The notes beneath the pieces were generated by a model, which saw only the letters and a list, made by a program, of their open reading frames with translations, ran no database searches and was not told the origin of the DNA. Positions 37,561 through 47,620 of a stretch of DNA of 64,000 nucleotides are shown here, one piece after another. A program made the position numbers and the translations under genes. Origin of the DNA: Psilocybe azurescens (Eukaryota; Basidiomycota; Agaricomycetes; Agaricales; Agrocybaceae); the NCBI GenBank assembly GCA_023853785.1, contig JAJIRX010000730.1, forward strand, positions 186,001-250,000, read 5' to 3'. Position 1 is the first letter of the stretch, and each line of letters begins with the position of its first letter.

Positions 37561-38784
37561 ATGGCTACTCAATCATACACCCTTCACTCTTCTCACTCCG
37601 AAACGTCTGGGCCATCGAGCTCACTGGCAGCCGATGTCGCCAAAGATGAATCATTTAACTCTATCAAGAGGATTTACGCCGCTTTCATTGAAAATCTAGA
37701 ATATTCCCCGAGGGTCCCATATCCGACAACAACGAGACTTATCAGGCCTTGCTAACTGAATTTGCTGCCTATAACACAGGAGGCAAATGGTTCCAGGCCT
37801 TATGTCAAGAATCTTCCACTCTGGCAGAGGTGAGAGTCTCTTTGAACTGCGACCTCCAGATGTACTGACCAAGTAATTGAAAATACTAGCTTGGATATTC
37901 TGCCCATTCCCCGGCAGTACGGCTGCAAATTGCTCGCTATACATGGTACAGCGTCCCAAAAATTAGGATATAAAGTGTTTAATTAATAGATCTTTCAGGT
38001 ACCTGATCTACGTTGACGATCTCGGACAAAAGTTTCCTTTGTTCCTAGAAGGATTCCAAGAGCGCGTGCTTACCGGCAAGAATCCTGAAGGTCCTTTCCT
38101 GAATGACTATCGTGCACACCTAGCCGATATGTATCATCTGTGGGACACACTCCCCGCCAATTTCATCACGCTTTCGGGCATGGACTTCATCAATGGGTGT
38201 GTATTGGAGCAGACGCCGGCTATTCGCGATATGCGACTTTCCCAAGCTGCTCATTGGTGGCCATATTACCTGCGCAACAAGACGGGCAGTGCCACGGCCT
38301 ATGCATACATGCTCTTCCCAAAGGAAATCCATATCGACATGTCGATTTATATCCAAGTGATTGAAGACATTATATTCTATATCAACCTTACTAACGATAT
38401 ATTATCGTACGTCTCTTTAAGCCCCTCGTCACGGCTAAATTCTCACTACGATGAATACCACAGATTCTACAAGGAGGACCTTGCGGGAGAGAGAAATAAC
38501 TATATCTACAATAGGGCGCACGTCACTCAGAAGAGCGCTTTGGATGCTTTACAGGACACTATCAACGAGATAATGGATGCCCATGCTAGAATAACAGAGG
38601 TGCTAAAAGATACGGCTGCCTACGTCCCATGGAGAATATTTGTTAATGGATACATGTACGTTCACTCATGCCTTTTTGAAAAAGGAGTTAACGACCGTTG
38701 TAATCTTACAGAGCGTTCCACCATACATTGAAACGTTATCACCTCGAAGACCTTGGTTTCAAGATCGTATCAGAAATTTTGTGA
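37561..38784 (+). pseudogene. TRI5-type sesquiterpene cyclase, one base missing
   Basis: Terpene cyclases of the trichodiene-synthase-like fold ionise farnesyl diphosphate and cyclise it, using Mg2+. Exons: 37,561-37,829, 37,890-37,945, 37,999-38,406, 38,464-38,655 and 38,712-38,784 (TGA). All introns are GT-AG, 53-60 bp, and their phases match. The Asp-rich motif lies in YLIYVDDLGQK (exon 3). The NSE metal motif NDILSFYKE spans the exon 3/4 junction. The C-terminus FHHTLKRYHLEDLGF is typical. Total coding length is 998 nt, one short of 333 codons. The shift falls in exon 1 at the CCCC run near 37,705-37,708, after which the conserved frame resumes. Without that loss it would be about 332 residues, normal for the family. 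It may be a real pseudogene or a homopolymer error. Product unknown; no P450 or other pathway gene is recognisable nearby. Confidence 0.75.
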
Positions 38785-38943
38785 AGAGGCTTTTCAGTAG
38801 AATTTGTTGTGTCTGAGATTAGAAGAAAGCAATAAAATTTTGTTCCAAAATGTTCCAAAGCTATTGTACTTTGTCAGGATGAATCGTTAATCTTAGTCTC
38901 GACCCAGCCAATCTGGATGATTGGGGCTGTGCCATCCAGTATG

Positions 38944-40374
38944 TAGAGATTGTGCTATATAATACCAGCCCCCATGTTAGATAACCCATATACCACATTT
39001 CGTCTAACACAATCGAGCCCCGACTGAAAACCCAGGCCTAATCCTATTGTCACTTTGCTCCTCTGAACGGCATCTTATTAGATGGCATCTTCGGAACACT
39101 TGATTGTCAATCCTCGACCTCCCGACCCTGGCCGCGATCCAACTTCTCATGAGGGAACAGTATGTTCTGAGAACAACGCTCCCATGCCCATGGATCCCAT
39201 GGACTCGCTTATGCCGGCTGGTAAAACTATAGCTTTGTTGCAATTAATTACCAATACTCCCATGATAATTGTGGACGAGATTCACAACTTGACATCGCGC
39301 CTGCAGGATCTCCAAGCGTTAATATACCGAGAGGTGGCGAATATGCGGGTTTCTAATGTCTCCAAATTGTACGACTTGCTGGAGCACTATCATGAGTACG
39401 TCATTGGATGGGATTTTGTTTTCATGGATGACCCGACTCTCATGAAATCTTAGCATCATCTCGAATATCCACAATCATATACATTCTGGACATTATTCTA
39501 CGGAGGTCATAGATAAATATGCAAAAGATATTGACGAATTCCGAGATGAATTTGCAGTAAGTGTATAGAAAATCTTTAATTGGTTCTGAGCTATTATTAA
39601 TTTTGAGCGATAGTTGCAAGTCTCCCTAATCAATGATGATCACCGCGGAGGAGGAGGTACGCACGCGCGCTCTCGTTGATGCTTTAGAAATACAGTGCTC
39701 ACACTGCATTTGTAGACATGTTCCCCAACTGCAATAATATCGCCATTTCTGGTGGAAACTTTGTTACGGCCAGCGTTGCCACCGTAACTTATATCAATCC
39801 ACAAACTTCCTCCAGTGTGAGTCCATTGTTCTTGCTAAATACTGTCAGACTTACGCTACCTGCAGGACAGGCTTTTTAAGCTTGCCTATGTACAGATCGG
39901 CATTTTATTCGGCACAGCGCAGATTATTACTCATGCCCTCTTGGTACCACCTCACCACTGTACTTTCCAACAGCTTTATAACATGTTTTCCTGCATGTCC
40001 ATATCTCTGATATGCTATGGTTGAGCCTGCCTGTGAGGGCCACGCTCTCTTGATAATATTTGAAATATTATTGTTCATATCTGTTCATATACATTTGTGG
40101 TTGAGCCTGCCTGTGACACCCATGCTCTCATGATGATATTTGAAATATCATTAAGGCCTGGATAGCTGGATCATCCCACGGATGGTGCCACAGTACAAGG
40201 GATATAAGCTCGAAGTATCAAAGTCTCTTAGACAGCATTTGCAATGCGTTCTTTTATTTTCTCTGAGTTTACATCTTGCTAGAGTCCAAGTCCGTAGATC
40301 GGACCCTCCCGGGCCTCCCAAATATTTAAATTGTGACCTACCATCGAGATATGCATCCCAAAATGATCAGTACC
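38944..40374 (+). repeat. Segmental duplication, copy 1
   Basis: This block matches 52,425-53,927 almost base for base. Both edges are sharp: they agree from TAGAGATTGTGCTATATAAT at the left and diverge after CAGTACC at the right. It carries a promoter (GCTATATAATACC), a five-exon gene and its 3' flank, including two copies of a TTGAGCCTGCCTGTGA...TTTGAAATAT motif at 40,021 and 40,107. Confidence 0.8.
39082..40024 (+). CDS. Hypothetical 239-residue protein with NIAISGG motif
   Basis: Proposed exons: 39,082-39,395, 39,454-39,556, 39,614-39,656, 39,716-39,816 and 39,866-40,024 (TGA). They sum to 720 nt with matching phases. The first intron (GTACGT...CTTAG) contains a stretch that stays open and would otherwise end the frame at TAG 39,451. 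The N-terminal 35 residues are Pro/Met-rich. A helical, heptad-like region follows (LTSRLQDLQALIYREVANMR, HIHSGHYSTEVIDKYAKDI), then CNNIAISGGNFVTA and a hydrophobic end (FKLAYVQIGILFGTAQII). N-I-x-ISGG beta motifs are familiar from the start of basidiomycete NACHT/NLR-like proteins, but no NTPase follows. Function unknown. A TATA box lies about 120 bp upstream. Its duplicate is broken. Confidence 0.55.
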
Positions 40375-40397
40375 GGACCATCCTACAGTGCTGTTGC

Positions 40398-40663
40398 ATG
40401 ATTATGAACATGCAGCGGCTCGATATCATAGTCGAGGCCCCACTGGCAATCGACCCCGAAAACCTCACCGAGAACGATGCATTAGATCTAGAGTTGGAGC
40501 TTCATGCCCTGCAGATCGAGTTGAAAGAGCGGTAAATCTGAATCATACGGCGGGTTGGGAACGGAGGATATCTTTTCAGTTTAATTCAACAATAATTCGT
40601 TGTAGAAAACGTGATACACCCACCAGAAAGCGAATCAGTTGTGAGCTTAGGGGCAGAACGTAG
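40398..40663 (+). CDS. Short two-exon ORF, acidic/coiled (weak)
   Basis: ATG at 40,398, exon to 40,531, intron 40,532-40,605 (GTAAAT...GTAG), exon 40,606-40,663 ending in TAG; phases fit and give 63 residues. The sequence is Leu/Glu-rich (LDLELELHALQIELKER) and then basic, so a short coiled coil is likely. It begins just past the duplication boundary and may be the tail of a larger gene cut by that event. Confidence 0.3.
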
Positions 40664-41109
40664 AACGCAGAATTTAGGACATATGTTTCTGTATACACAA
40701 GCATATGAAAGAGAAGAAAAGGTACCCGGAACGCGAAAGAGGAACACGAACCAAAAGAAGACAGACGAAAAAAGACGAAGAAGAAAGAAGGCGTTCTTGC
40801 ACACGAAGGACCGAATATCGAGGTTATTAAATAAATGTATTCAGGCGAAAGGGAAAATGCTCGAACCAATGGATGAGGGGGATTCAAGTCCCTGCGTTCA
40901 GAGACGAAGTTTGTGTGCTATCTGTACAAAGGTTTGGCAAGGATGTAGAAACTTCCAGGAAAAGGGGTGGTCCACGGTGGGCGTGCGAGTGAGAGAGCCG
41001 AAAAGATGAAAGAACAACGAAAAGGAAGAAAGAAAATCGAATCAAGTTGAGATAACACCTCCAGAACCTCAGCAATCAATTCGAAGTCCGTATCTTCATC
41101 CCTACTCAC
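40664..41109. other. Purine-rich spacer
   Basis: A strongly A/G-biased plus strand (GAAAGAGAAG-type) at 40,700-40,800 and 40,985-41,045. Long Lys/Arg or Ser/Phe ORFs here result from that bias. Part may be an intron of the neighbouring GPP34-like fragment, whose exon ends at 41,110 with a GTGAGT donor. Confidence 0.4.
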
Positions 41110-41505
41110 CGATGTTGGTGACGGGCTGGGTGATCATGTTGAGGAAGAGGAAGTTACACTGTTCGTTACTCAGGACGCCTTTGTCAACGAGGCCTTTTGC
41201 GAGCAACTCGCAGACTTGTTTGAGCCGTCACTCGGTTCTTGTGACGTTCCATGTATCCCCTGCAAGGAATAAGAAATAAAGAAAGGAAGAAAGGTGAATG
41301 CACGCCATTTTCAATTTTAATGGGAATGACAAAAATGTGGCAGGGAAAGATAAGCGGGGACGCACCACCAATAAAATATATCCACGAGTTGATACTCGGC
41401 CTTTTAATATCCTGCTGCGCCTTCACCATCTTCAACGCTTCATCTAGAATTGTTTCCCCCGTTTGCCGGTAGACAATTATCTCCACGATCTTATCCGCGA
41501 TTCGT
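41110..41505 (-). pseudogene. GPP34/VPS74-like (GOLPH3 family) fragment
   Basis: Read on the minus strand, 41,505-41,369 encodes RIADKIVEIIVYRQTGETIL, then DEALKMVKAQQ and SINSWI. A pyrimidine-rich intron ends in CTTGCAG (about 41,263), then GDTWNV, LKQVCELLAKGLVDKGVLS and NEQCNFLFLNMITQPVTNIG. This matches the central part of fungal Vps74/GOLPH3 (PI4P-binding Golgi proteins that retain glycosyltransferases), including GETLLDEAL, SWIDLLSGETWN and LAKGLVDKGVL. The N-terminal third and the C-terminal half are absent. A TGA interrupts just before RLKQ. It ends at a good GTGAGT donor, with no next exon found. So it is an orphan fragment copied from elsewhere, intron included. Confidence 0.65.
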
Positions 41506-41566
41506 TTATGACACTAACGTTGTAAAAACCTATCAAAAATAGATCTCCGCCACTACCATATCTCAC

Positions 41567-41872
41567 TCAGTACTTTCCGAGCCTCAGAAGGCTTCCTGAA
41601 ATGTCTGGCGGGCCAGTAGTCCCAGCCGCATTGATTGTGGTGATGGTAATTTTTGAATTTTTGAAATCGAGGGACGTAAGGTGCGGACGTTGATATCTCT
41701 TAGCAAGTGAAGACGAAATGTCAAAAACACCGTTAAGTTTAAGGCCAGATATTGGCAACGCCCTGCAAAGATCAGTTGAAATCCCTGCGGTTCCCACTGG
41801 GATTGTCGTCCAGGAGAGTTCCCTTCCTTGTGATTGTAAACAAAAGCTTTCAAATTGACAGCTCACTGCCAA
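41567..41872 (-). other. Open frame of unknown nature
   Basis: A 101-codon minus-strand ORF with balanced composition (SLDFKNSKITITTINAAGTT). It does not resemble the missing N-terminus of the GPP34-like fragment downstream and has no recognised family. Confidence 0.2.
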
Positions 41873-42064
41873 CTAGAATGGTGAGGACTTTCATATCCGA
41901 ATCTTCTGCAAGAACCACACCATGATAATAGGCGTTGGTCTAGAGCGTGTGGATTTAGTGGTAGACTACGAGTTGTGGCAGTGAAGAACCTGGAGGTTAT
42001 GGAGCCGGCGTCGAGGAAGGCTGTTGAAAACATCACCGTTTCGTCGAAGTTGCCATTAAATCGA

Positions 42065-42112
42065 CATGCATGCATGTACGTACGTACGTACATAGATAGA
42101 TAGATAATTAAA
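42065..42112 (+). repeat. (GTAC)n(GATA)n microsatellite 3' of cupredoxin copy B
   Basis: CATGCATGTACGTACGTACG followed by ATAGATAGATAGATAATTAA. Equivalent tracts follow the cupredoxin-like copies at 49.3 and 56.7 kb and occur at 47.07 kb, so the repeat was duplicated with the genes. Confidence 0.75.
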
Positions 42113-42331
42113 TGGATATAAACAACAGATTCAGAGAACCCAGTGATTACAGTAAGAGCAGAAAAATTAGAAGAATTATAACTAATAGCACACAACAACA
42201 GCAGGAGGCTCAATATCACGCAACAACAACGATTAATAATGAAAGGGCTGCCACGTGCCAAATTTAACCTCATGCAACCAAACATCGGGTCACTGCGTCT
42301 GCCGCCCACAGAACTGAATTTAAACCGACCC

Positions 42332-43130
42332 TCAAACGAAAGACACAAAATTGGAAACGAAGAAGACAGCGCCAACCTCAAGTGCCGCGCCGCGCACCCC
42401 GGCCGTGGTCTTCACCGCGCCGCCTGTCTTACCAGTGGGTGCAGCACCCGACGCACTTCCTGTACCGCAGCCACTGTCAACACCACCGGTGGGAGCAAGG
42501 ACACTGGCGGTGGTGGTCGGAACACCCGCGTCCGTCACATTCCCCGTCGCATCGTCCTGCACACTCGCGGCTGAGAAGACGCTCCCGCTCGCCGTCGCCA
42601 GATCATGGGAGCCCAGCGTATACGTCGCCGTCGCTCCTATGCTGGCAATAGCAACGGGCGCCACCCCGCGGGTCTCTGTGCGTCAGACTTGAACGCGTCA
42701 AAGGTGTGGTTGGAGGCAGGGGCGTTGATGGCAAACACCATGCCCTGCTGCGGGATGGTGTATGTTTTCGTGGTGCCGCTGGAGGTGAGGGGGACGCTGG
42801 AGATGCGAAAGAATGGGTTGGCGTATATGCGTATATGCGTGGTGGAACTGGGATTGTGATTGTGATTAGAAGCATGTATGGGCAACGGGGTTGCTGAATG
42901 TATCGAGGTCAACGATCAACCGTGTTGCAAGGACATGAAGGGAGGGTAGAACAGAAGGAGGGAAAATGGAAGAAAGAACGTAGGCAAAGGAAGAGAGGAA
43001 GAAAAGGTAGAACGTAAGGAAAGAGAGATGGAGGTGGGCAAAGAGACGATTAAGAAGAGACGTACAAGGTAAACACCACAGTATCGCCACCCGTGGCCGT
43101 GATAGACGACGGGGTGTACTTAAGTCAGCG
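42332..43130 (-). pseudogene. Cupredoxin-like secreted protein, copy B, 5'-truncated
   Basis: The C-terminal exon is readable from about 42,760 down to 42,332 (FDAFKSDAQRPAG, then SHDLATASGSVFSAASVQDD and a hydrophobic end). The exon with the copper Cys-His-Met is degraded: the SCAQATHCQQGM block of the 57-kb copy is missing around 42,745-42,760. The 5' end stops just after the ITATGGDTVVFTLYV-like segment (about 43,110-43,060), so the signal-peptide exon is absent. The breakpoint sequence CTTAAGTCAGCG also occurs in copy C. Confidence 0.55.
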
Positions 43131-43565
43131 AAACGTAGAAAAGCAGAAAGTCTTGGCCCAGGCGTGAAGGCATGACATGTCGTTCTGTCAGAGTTGTTGG
43201 ATCAGCGTGCAGACTTCATGCGAGTTTCAGAACAGGTCTGGCGAACGGCAAAAACGGACAAATGGGCGATAACGTCCACTTGAGTTCGAGGGCCGGAGAA
43301 GCGATTGGGTAATGTGAGGAGCATGACGATTGAGCAATTGGAATGGGCAGTGCCCGGCTGGCAAACACGTCATCGACATCGACGCGAAGGTCGAAAACCA
43401 AAAAGCCAAAACTCAACTCGACAAGGGCAATGTTCCACGTGACACCTTTCGCATGGACCTCGGAGAGTGCCGACTATGCAGCTGTGCATTATGTTATGAA
43501 TGGCATATTGCTGTAGGGTGGAAGATTGAAGCAACCACATCAAGCTGGCGGGTATGCTGACACCG
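43131..43565. repeat. Duplicated flank of cupredoxin copies B and C
   Basis: Bases 43,131-43,330 match 50,520-50,720 (landmark TCGTTCTGTCAGA, GGATCAGCGTGCAGACTTCA, GGTCTGGCGAACGGC) and, inverted, 63,800-64,000. Bases 43,440-43,470 match the GACCTC.G.GAGTG part of unit P. No gene is supported; the ORF at 43,330-43,560 is probably chance. Confidence 0.5.
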
Positions 43566-44209
43566 AGTCATATATGTTCTCGCATGCATGCTCGAGTACG
43601 CTTTGAATGACTGAGAGAGAAAAATATCACACGTTTATTTATGAGCTGAAGGCACATTTGAAAGTACCCGCCTGCGGGTACGCCGTCTCGAGAGAAGGAG
43701 ACGCCGCCAGGTATTTTGACTACTCTAACATTTTACCTTACTCCTCTCTTACCCGTACCACGACCGACTGCATACGCAGTTAACACAATCCATCTTACCC
43801 ATTCATTACATCCCGAATTTCTCTAAAATCCCACCCACCCATCACCTTTCATTTTGTAAAATTTTATCCTGGTCACAAGTCTATACGCGTAATAGATAGA
43901 GTAGAGTACCATGGTAATGCGAAGAGGGGGTCACCCTTCAGCATCGCCATCTGTCCTCTGCGCCTTGGAGATAATGCAGACGCAACACCGCTGACCTCTC
44001 CACCCTTCACCTATTATCTTACTACTTACCTTTAATTACAAGGCGCGACGCAACGTCGTCGAGATGGTATGTTAAGTGGGTTACTGCAAGAACATTAATA
44101 TTCAAGATAGACTCCTCCTCAACGCATGGCTTCATAAAGTCCTGGTTACATTCCATCCGTTTGGGTTGATCGCCACAATTTATACTCTGTATCTCTGACT
44201 CTCTCATTG
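43566..44209. other. Intergenic, nothing recognised
   Basis: No conserved coding. CCGCCTGCGGGTACGCCGTC lies near 43,668. The rest is AT-rich with short ORFs. Confidence 0.35.
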
Positions 44210-44480
44210 TACATAGCTTGTTCTGTGTCCCCATTCCTTACGTGAGCGTTAACGCACATATCCAAACGTTGACTCCGACTGGACAACAACTCGTTTCTTT
44301 ACAACCGCGCCAAGGCGTTCTGTGTTCATTTTCACTCTCATCCGCGACAGTTGTCCTTTGGTCTACTTTTTATAAACTGCCCTCAATTTCCTCCCCAACA
44401 CCATCTGCAGCTGTCATCAACCATCGAACATCTATGACATTATTTTCTGGAAAAATTCGAACACTCTGTGCCTTTTCGGT
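44210..44480. repeat. Intergenic repeat unit P, fragment
   Basis: Matches 53,940-54,160 and 58,550-58,760: CATAGCxTxTTCTGTGTCCCC, then GAGCGTTAACGCACATATCC, CCAAGGC.TTCTG.GTTCAT and TGTCATCAACCATCGAACAT. It is not followed by an F-box-like gene. Confidence 0.55.
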
Positions 44481-45909
44481 AGTGCGTACAGAATTGGCAG
44501 GTCTGATGGGGTGATCACTATTTTTGTAGATTCTCCAGGCTGTAGTGTAGATCACGGTTTGTGTAACTTCACTCAGATAGTATTCAGTATTCAGAGTCTC
44601 CATAATCAGCTTGGGAGTCATAGTTTTCCTGTATGTTGGTTTGGCGACAATATTGATCTTGGTATATCGTGTTTGTATTTAGCACGGCCTATCACTCACA
44701 TTGTAGTAATAGCTATCGAGGGTCTTGGTTGACGCAACACCAAAATGAGTACTTGGCACAAGCTTGGACACACAGTATCAAGTGACTACATACAATGTAC
44801 GTACATTCTGCACTGTACAGCGTATAATATACTACGTAGTTTGTACAGGTTGCAGTGTACTACGTACTACGTACAACATACAAGCTGCATTGTATGTTGG
44901 ACAATGTATTAAATACTGCATGCTACACTGTACTAAATATCAATCTCGGAAATAATATATCTGATACACAGAAAAAATGTACGCCATCCCGCATCTGAAG
45001 AGATGTGTCCAGTTGAGTGGATATATTGTCAGGCCTCAATTGAATCAAGTACGTTTCGCCACCTCTTGCTCTTGCTCTTTTAATAACACTTTGAGCTGAG
45101 ATACTGTTCAAAACTCCAGGCAATGGGTGCCTGTGCATCATCGTGAGCATAGGGTTTTGCACCGCTCAGGGCCAGCTTGTGTGAATTTATAAAAAGAGCG
45201 TGAACATTGGAAAGTTAGAGGGGAAATGACCGAGCTGCTACCTTTCTTTGACCTCTTATAAGGCCACAAATTTTAACCTTTGGATCGGAAATTTTATAAA
45301 ACTATTCGCTCTTTAATTTTACCAGTGGCTTTTATGTCCAATTCCTAGTCGAAGATTGAACATCAAGGCTCGGACTGTCAGGATTGTCATTCACTTAAAG
45401 CTCAAGACTCTATGTTCCTCCTCTTTAGTCTTTCTACCGCAAAAGAGTATACTTGAATATACCAGATTATTTAGCTCCCCTCCCACAAGTTCATTTAGCA
45501 AAGAAAAATCCTCAATTAAAAGCTGACTCAAGCGCTAAGTCCTCACAGTTAGAAATGAACAATATATAGTAACTCCGTAAGTTAGGCGCTCCTTGGCTAT
45601 CTATGACTAATGTCTCAATTGATCAACGTTTCAACATCTAACGTACGATTGTCACATTCAAACATACCACTGGTATATACCACCTGCCTGGTTTGGTTAT
45701 ACCAGGTGATATTCCTTTGGTTTGGGCAAAAACCACAGCATAAGCAAACTATATCAACAAACGAGTTAGAATTTATTGCCGCCATTGGCGGCACCTGAGT
45801 TCGATTTGATGTAAAGTACCGAGTAAGGAGTATAAACGTGCCCAAGACCTGGGAGTATAGCATATGTTTGTAGTGTTCGAATTTTTTCCAGAAAACAATG
45901 TCATAAACA
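44481..45909. other. Intergenic, with a TAC/GTA-rich low-complexity tract
   Basis: Bases 44,786-44,945 are built from TACGTA, TGTACT and ACTACGTA words and contain many short palindromes that could fold. Otherwise only unsupported ORFs occur (44,511-44,732; 45,615-45,863). Confidence 0.4.
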
Positions 45910-46422
45910 TCGATAGCCTCAGCGCTCCACGGCTGTAACGCGTGGTCGACTCCTATACATCATATACAAACCCGGCACCCGGCGTCCTGTCGTATGCATG
46001 CGTGCATTTGTATAGAGTCAAGGGGCGTACGCGATGCGAGGTGGAGAGGCAAGGTGTAGGGAGAAGCAAAGGAGAGTATGTATATCTACATCTTGGCTTC
46101 GGCCGCATGCACGTGTGTGTGCATGTTTAATATTGAATGTGTGCCTCACCCCTCCTCTTCCTACTTCTCTTCCTCGAGTCTTCTTTCCTCCCTCTTATGT
46201 CATCTTATTCACCTCTAAAGATGACGCTGATCACCACCCCTATTCAGCTTGCGCATTCAATATTCGATATCCGATCCACCCTAAGTACAAGTTCTTCGTC
46301 GCAGGACCCAGCACTCAGATACTTTGCCGTTTGGCCTTGAATATTTGGCATGCATGCGGGACAGCGGCACAGTACTTCTAACACCGTCCATCGCCGCCAT
46401 CGTACACCTGTTGTCGCAGATA

Positions 46423-46964
46423 CACTGCTGGCCGGGGACATTTTTAAGCGCGGTAAAATATGACTAAAATAGATGCATGCTTGTTAAAGTTTTAGTTGGG
46501 TTTACCGGCCCCGTAAATAACCAATAAATAAAAATATTATCACTTGCCAAAGTTCAGGCATATTTAGCCTTTTACCGAAATCTAACAAGATGTTAATTGT
46601 TTCGTTTCCACGATATTTGATGGCCGATAGAATTATGACGAAAGATAACAATTGTCCAAAACTCTGCTTCGAACAAAGGTTGCAAAAATAATAAATTTTA
46701 TTTGAAAATTTTAAATTTTAATAAAATTTTCAAATAAAATTTATTATTTTGCAACCTTTTGTTCGAAGCAGAGTTTCTAATATCGGCCATCGTGAAACGA
46801 AACAATTAACATCTTGTTAGATTTCGCAAAATAAATATGCCTGAACTTTGGCAAGTGATAATATTTTATTTATTATTTACGGGCCGGTAAACCCAACTAA
46901 AACTTTAACAAGCATGCATCTATTTTAGTCATACTGTGCCTAAAAATGTCCCCAGCCAGCAGTG
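46423..46964. mobile_element. 542-bp foldback element (MITE), CACTG termini, ATA target duplication
   Basis: The two halves are near-perfect inverted repeats of about 260 bp that meet at an A/T-rich centre (about 46,700). Termini read CACTGCTGGC(C/T)GGGGACATT in both orientations. It is flanked by ATA at 46,420-46,422 and 46,965-46,967. Paralogous unoccupied sites at 54.64 kb (GCCGATATGAG), 58.93 kb and 61.73 kb show a single ATA at this point, confirming insertion and a 3-bp duplication. CACT(A/G) ends with 2-3 bp duplications are typical of the CACTA/EnSpm group; assignment is inference. No ORF, so it must be mobilised in trans. The arms differ by about 24 bp internally. Confidence 0.85.
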
Positions 46965-47537
46965 ATATGAGATTCTCGGCGACTTTTATATATTGTTCTA
47001 ATAATAAGAAAAATCGTAGAATGAGGGGATCGGGAAATTAATCACATAACATCATATCAACACGCACATGTACGTACATAGATGGACGGATGGATAGATA
47101 ATTTGCAAGGTAGAGACTAGGTACAAAGAGGTGAGACCCGGATTATGTAGGGGCGTGACCCTTGTGTGATTGCTCTACATATGGTATGTATAGCGCGTAT
47201 ATGGTACGGTCGTAACAATATGGGGCAGCGGTACAGTACTTCTAATGCCATCCATCGCCGCCATCGTACACCTGTTGTCGCCCATACCAGACTCTCGATG
47301 GCTTTTATATATAGCCCTCTGCAGGGATGGGGCTGCCAACCTGTACATGCATAGCTGCACACATACACGTATGTCAGTCCTACTTCCCGGTGTGGATAAA
47401 CCAAGGGGCACGCAGCGTAAGATGGTGATTATGGTAGATGTTCAAGAAGACGGGACGAGACGATGGATGACGCAAATAAACACGGTGTGTACTGTTTTTG
47501 GAGTCACCTGTGCATCAATAGCTCCCGAGTGCTACTC

Positions 47538-47565
47538 TATATAATGGGTTATATAAGCGCAGAAT
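47538..47565 (+). promoter_or_regulatory. TATA-box doublet of F-box copy D
   Basis: CTCTATATAATGGGTTATAT lies about 60-85 bp before the ATG at 47,621. The same doublet precedes copies at 55, 59 and 62 kb, which suggests a retained core promoter. Confidence 0.5.
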
Positions 47566-47620
47566 CACCCCATCACATCATTCCTTTGCCAGGTCAGTCG
47601 GATATGCTTCACAAGTAGTT

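Larger units (their letters stand above)
45910..47620 (+). repeat. Intergenic unit P upstream of F-box copy D, interrupted
   Basis: Homologous to 54,160-54,980 (landmarks AGTCAAGGGGCGTACGCGAT, CCACCCTAAGTACAAGTTCT, CCGTCCATCGCCGCCATCGT). It is split by the foldback element at 46,423-46,964. A second partial copy of the 3' half follows at 47,220-47,620, leading into the F-box-like gene. Confidence 0.6.

Noticed and set aside
40611..41009. Lys/Arg-rich 132-codon + strand ORF
   Set aside because: It follows from purine-rich DNA next to the GPP34-like fragment and has no recognisable domain.
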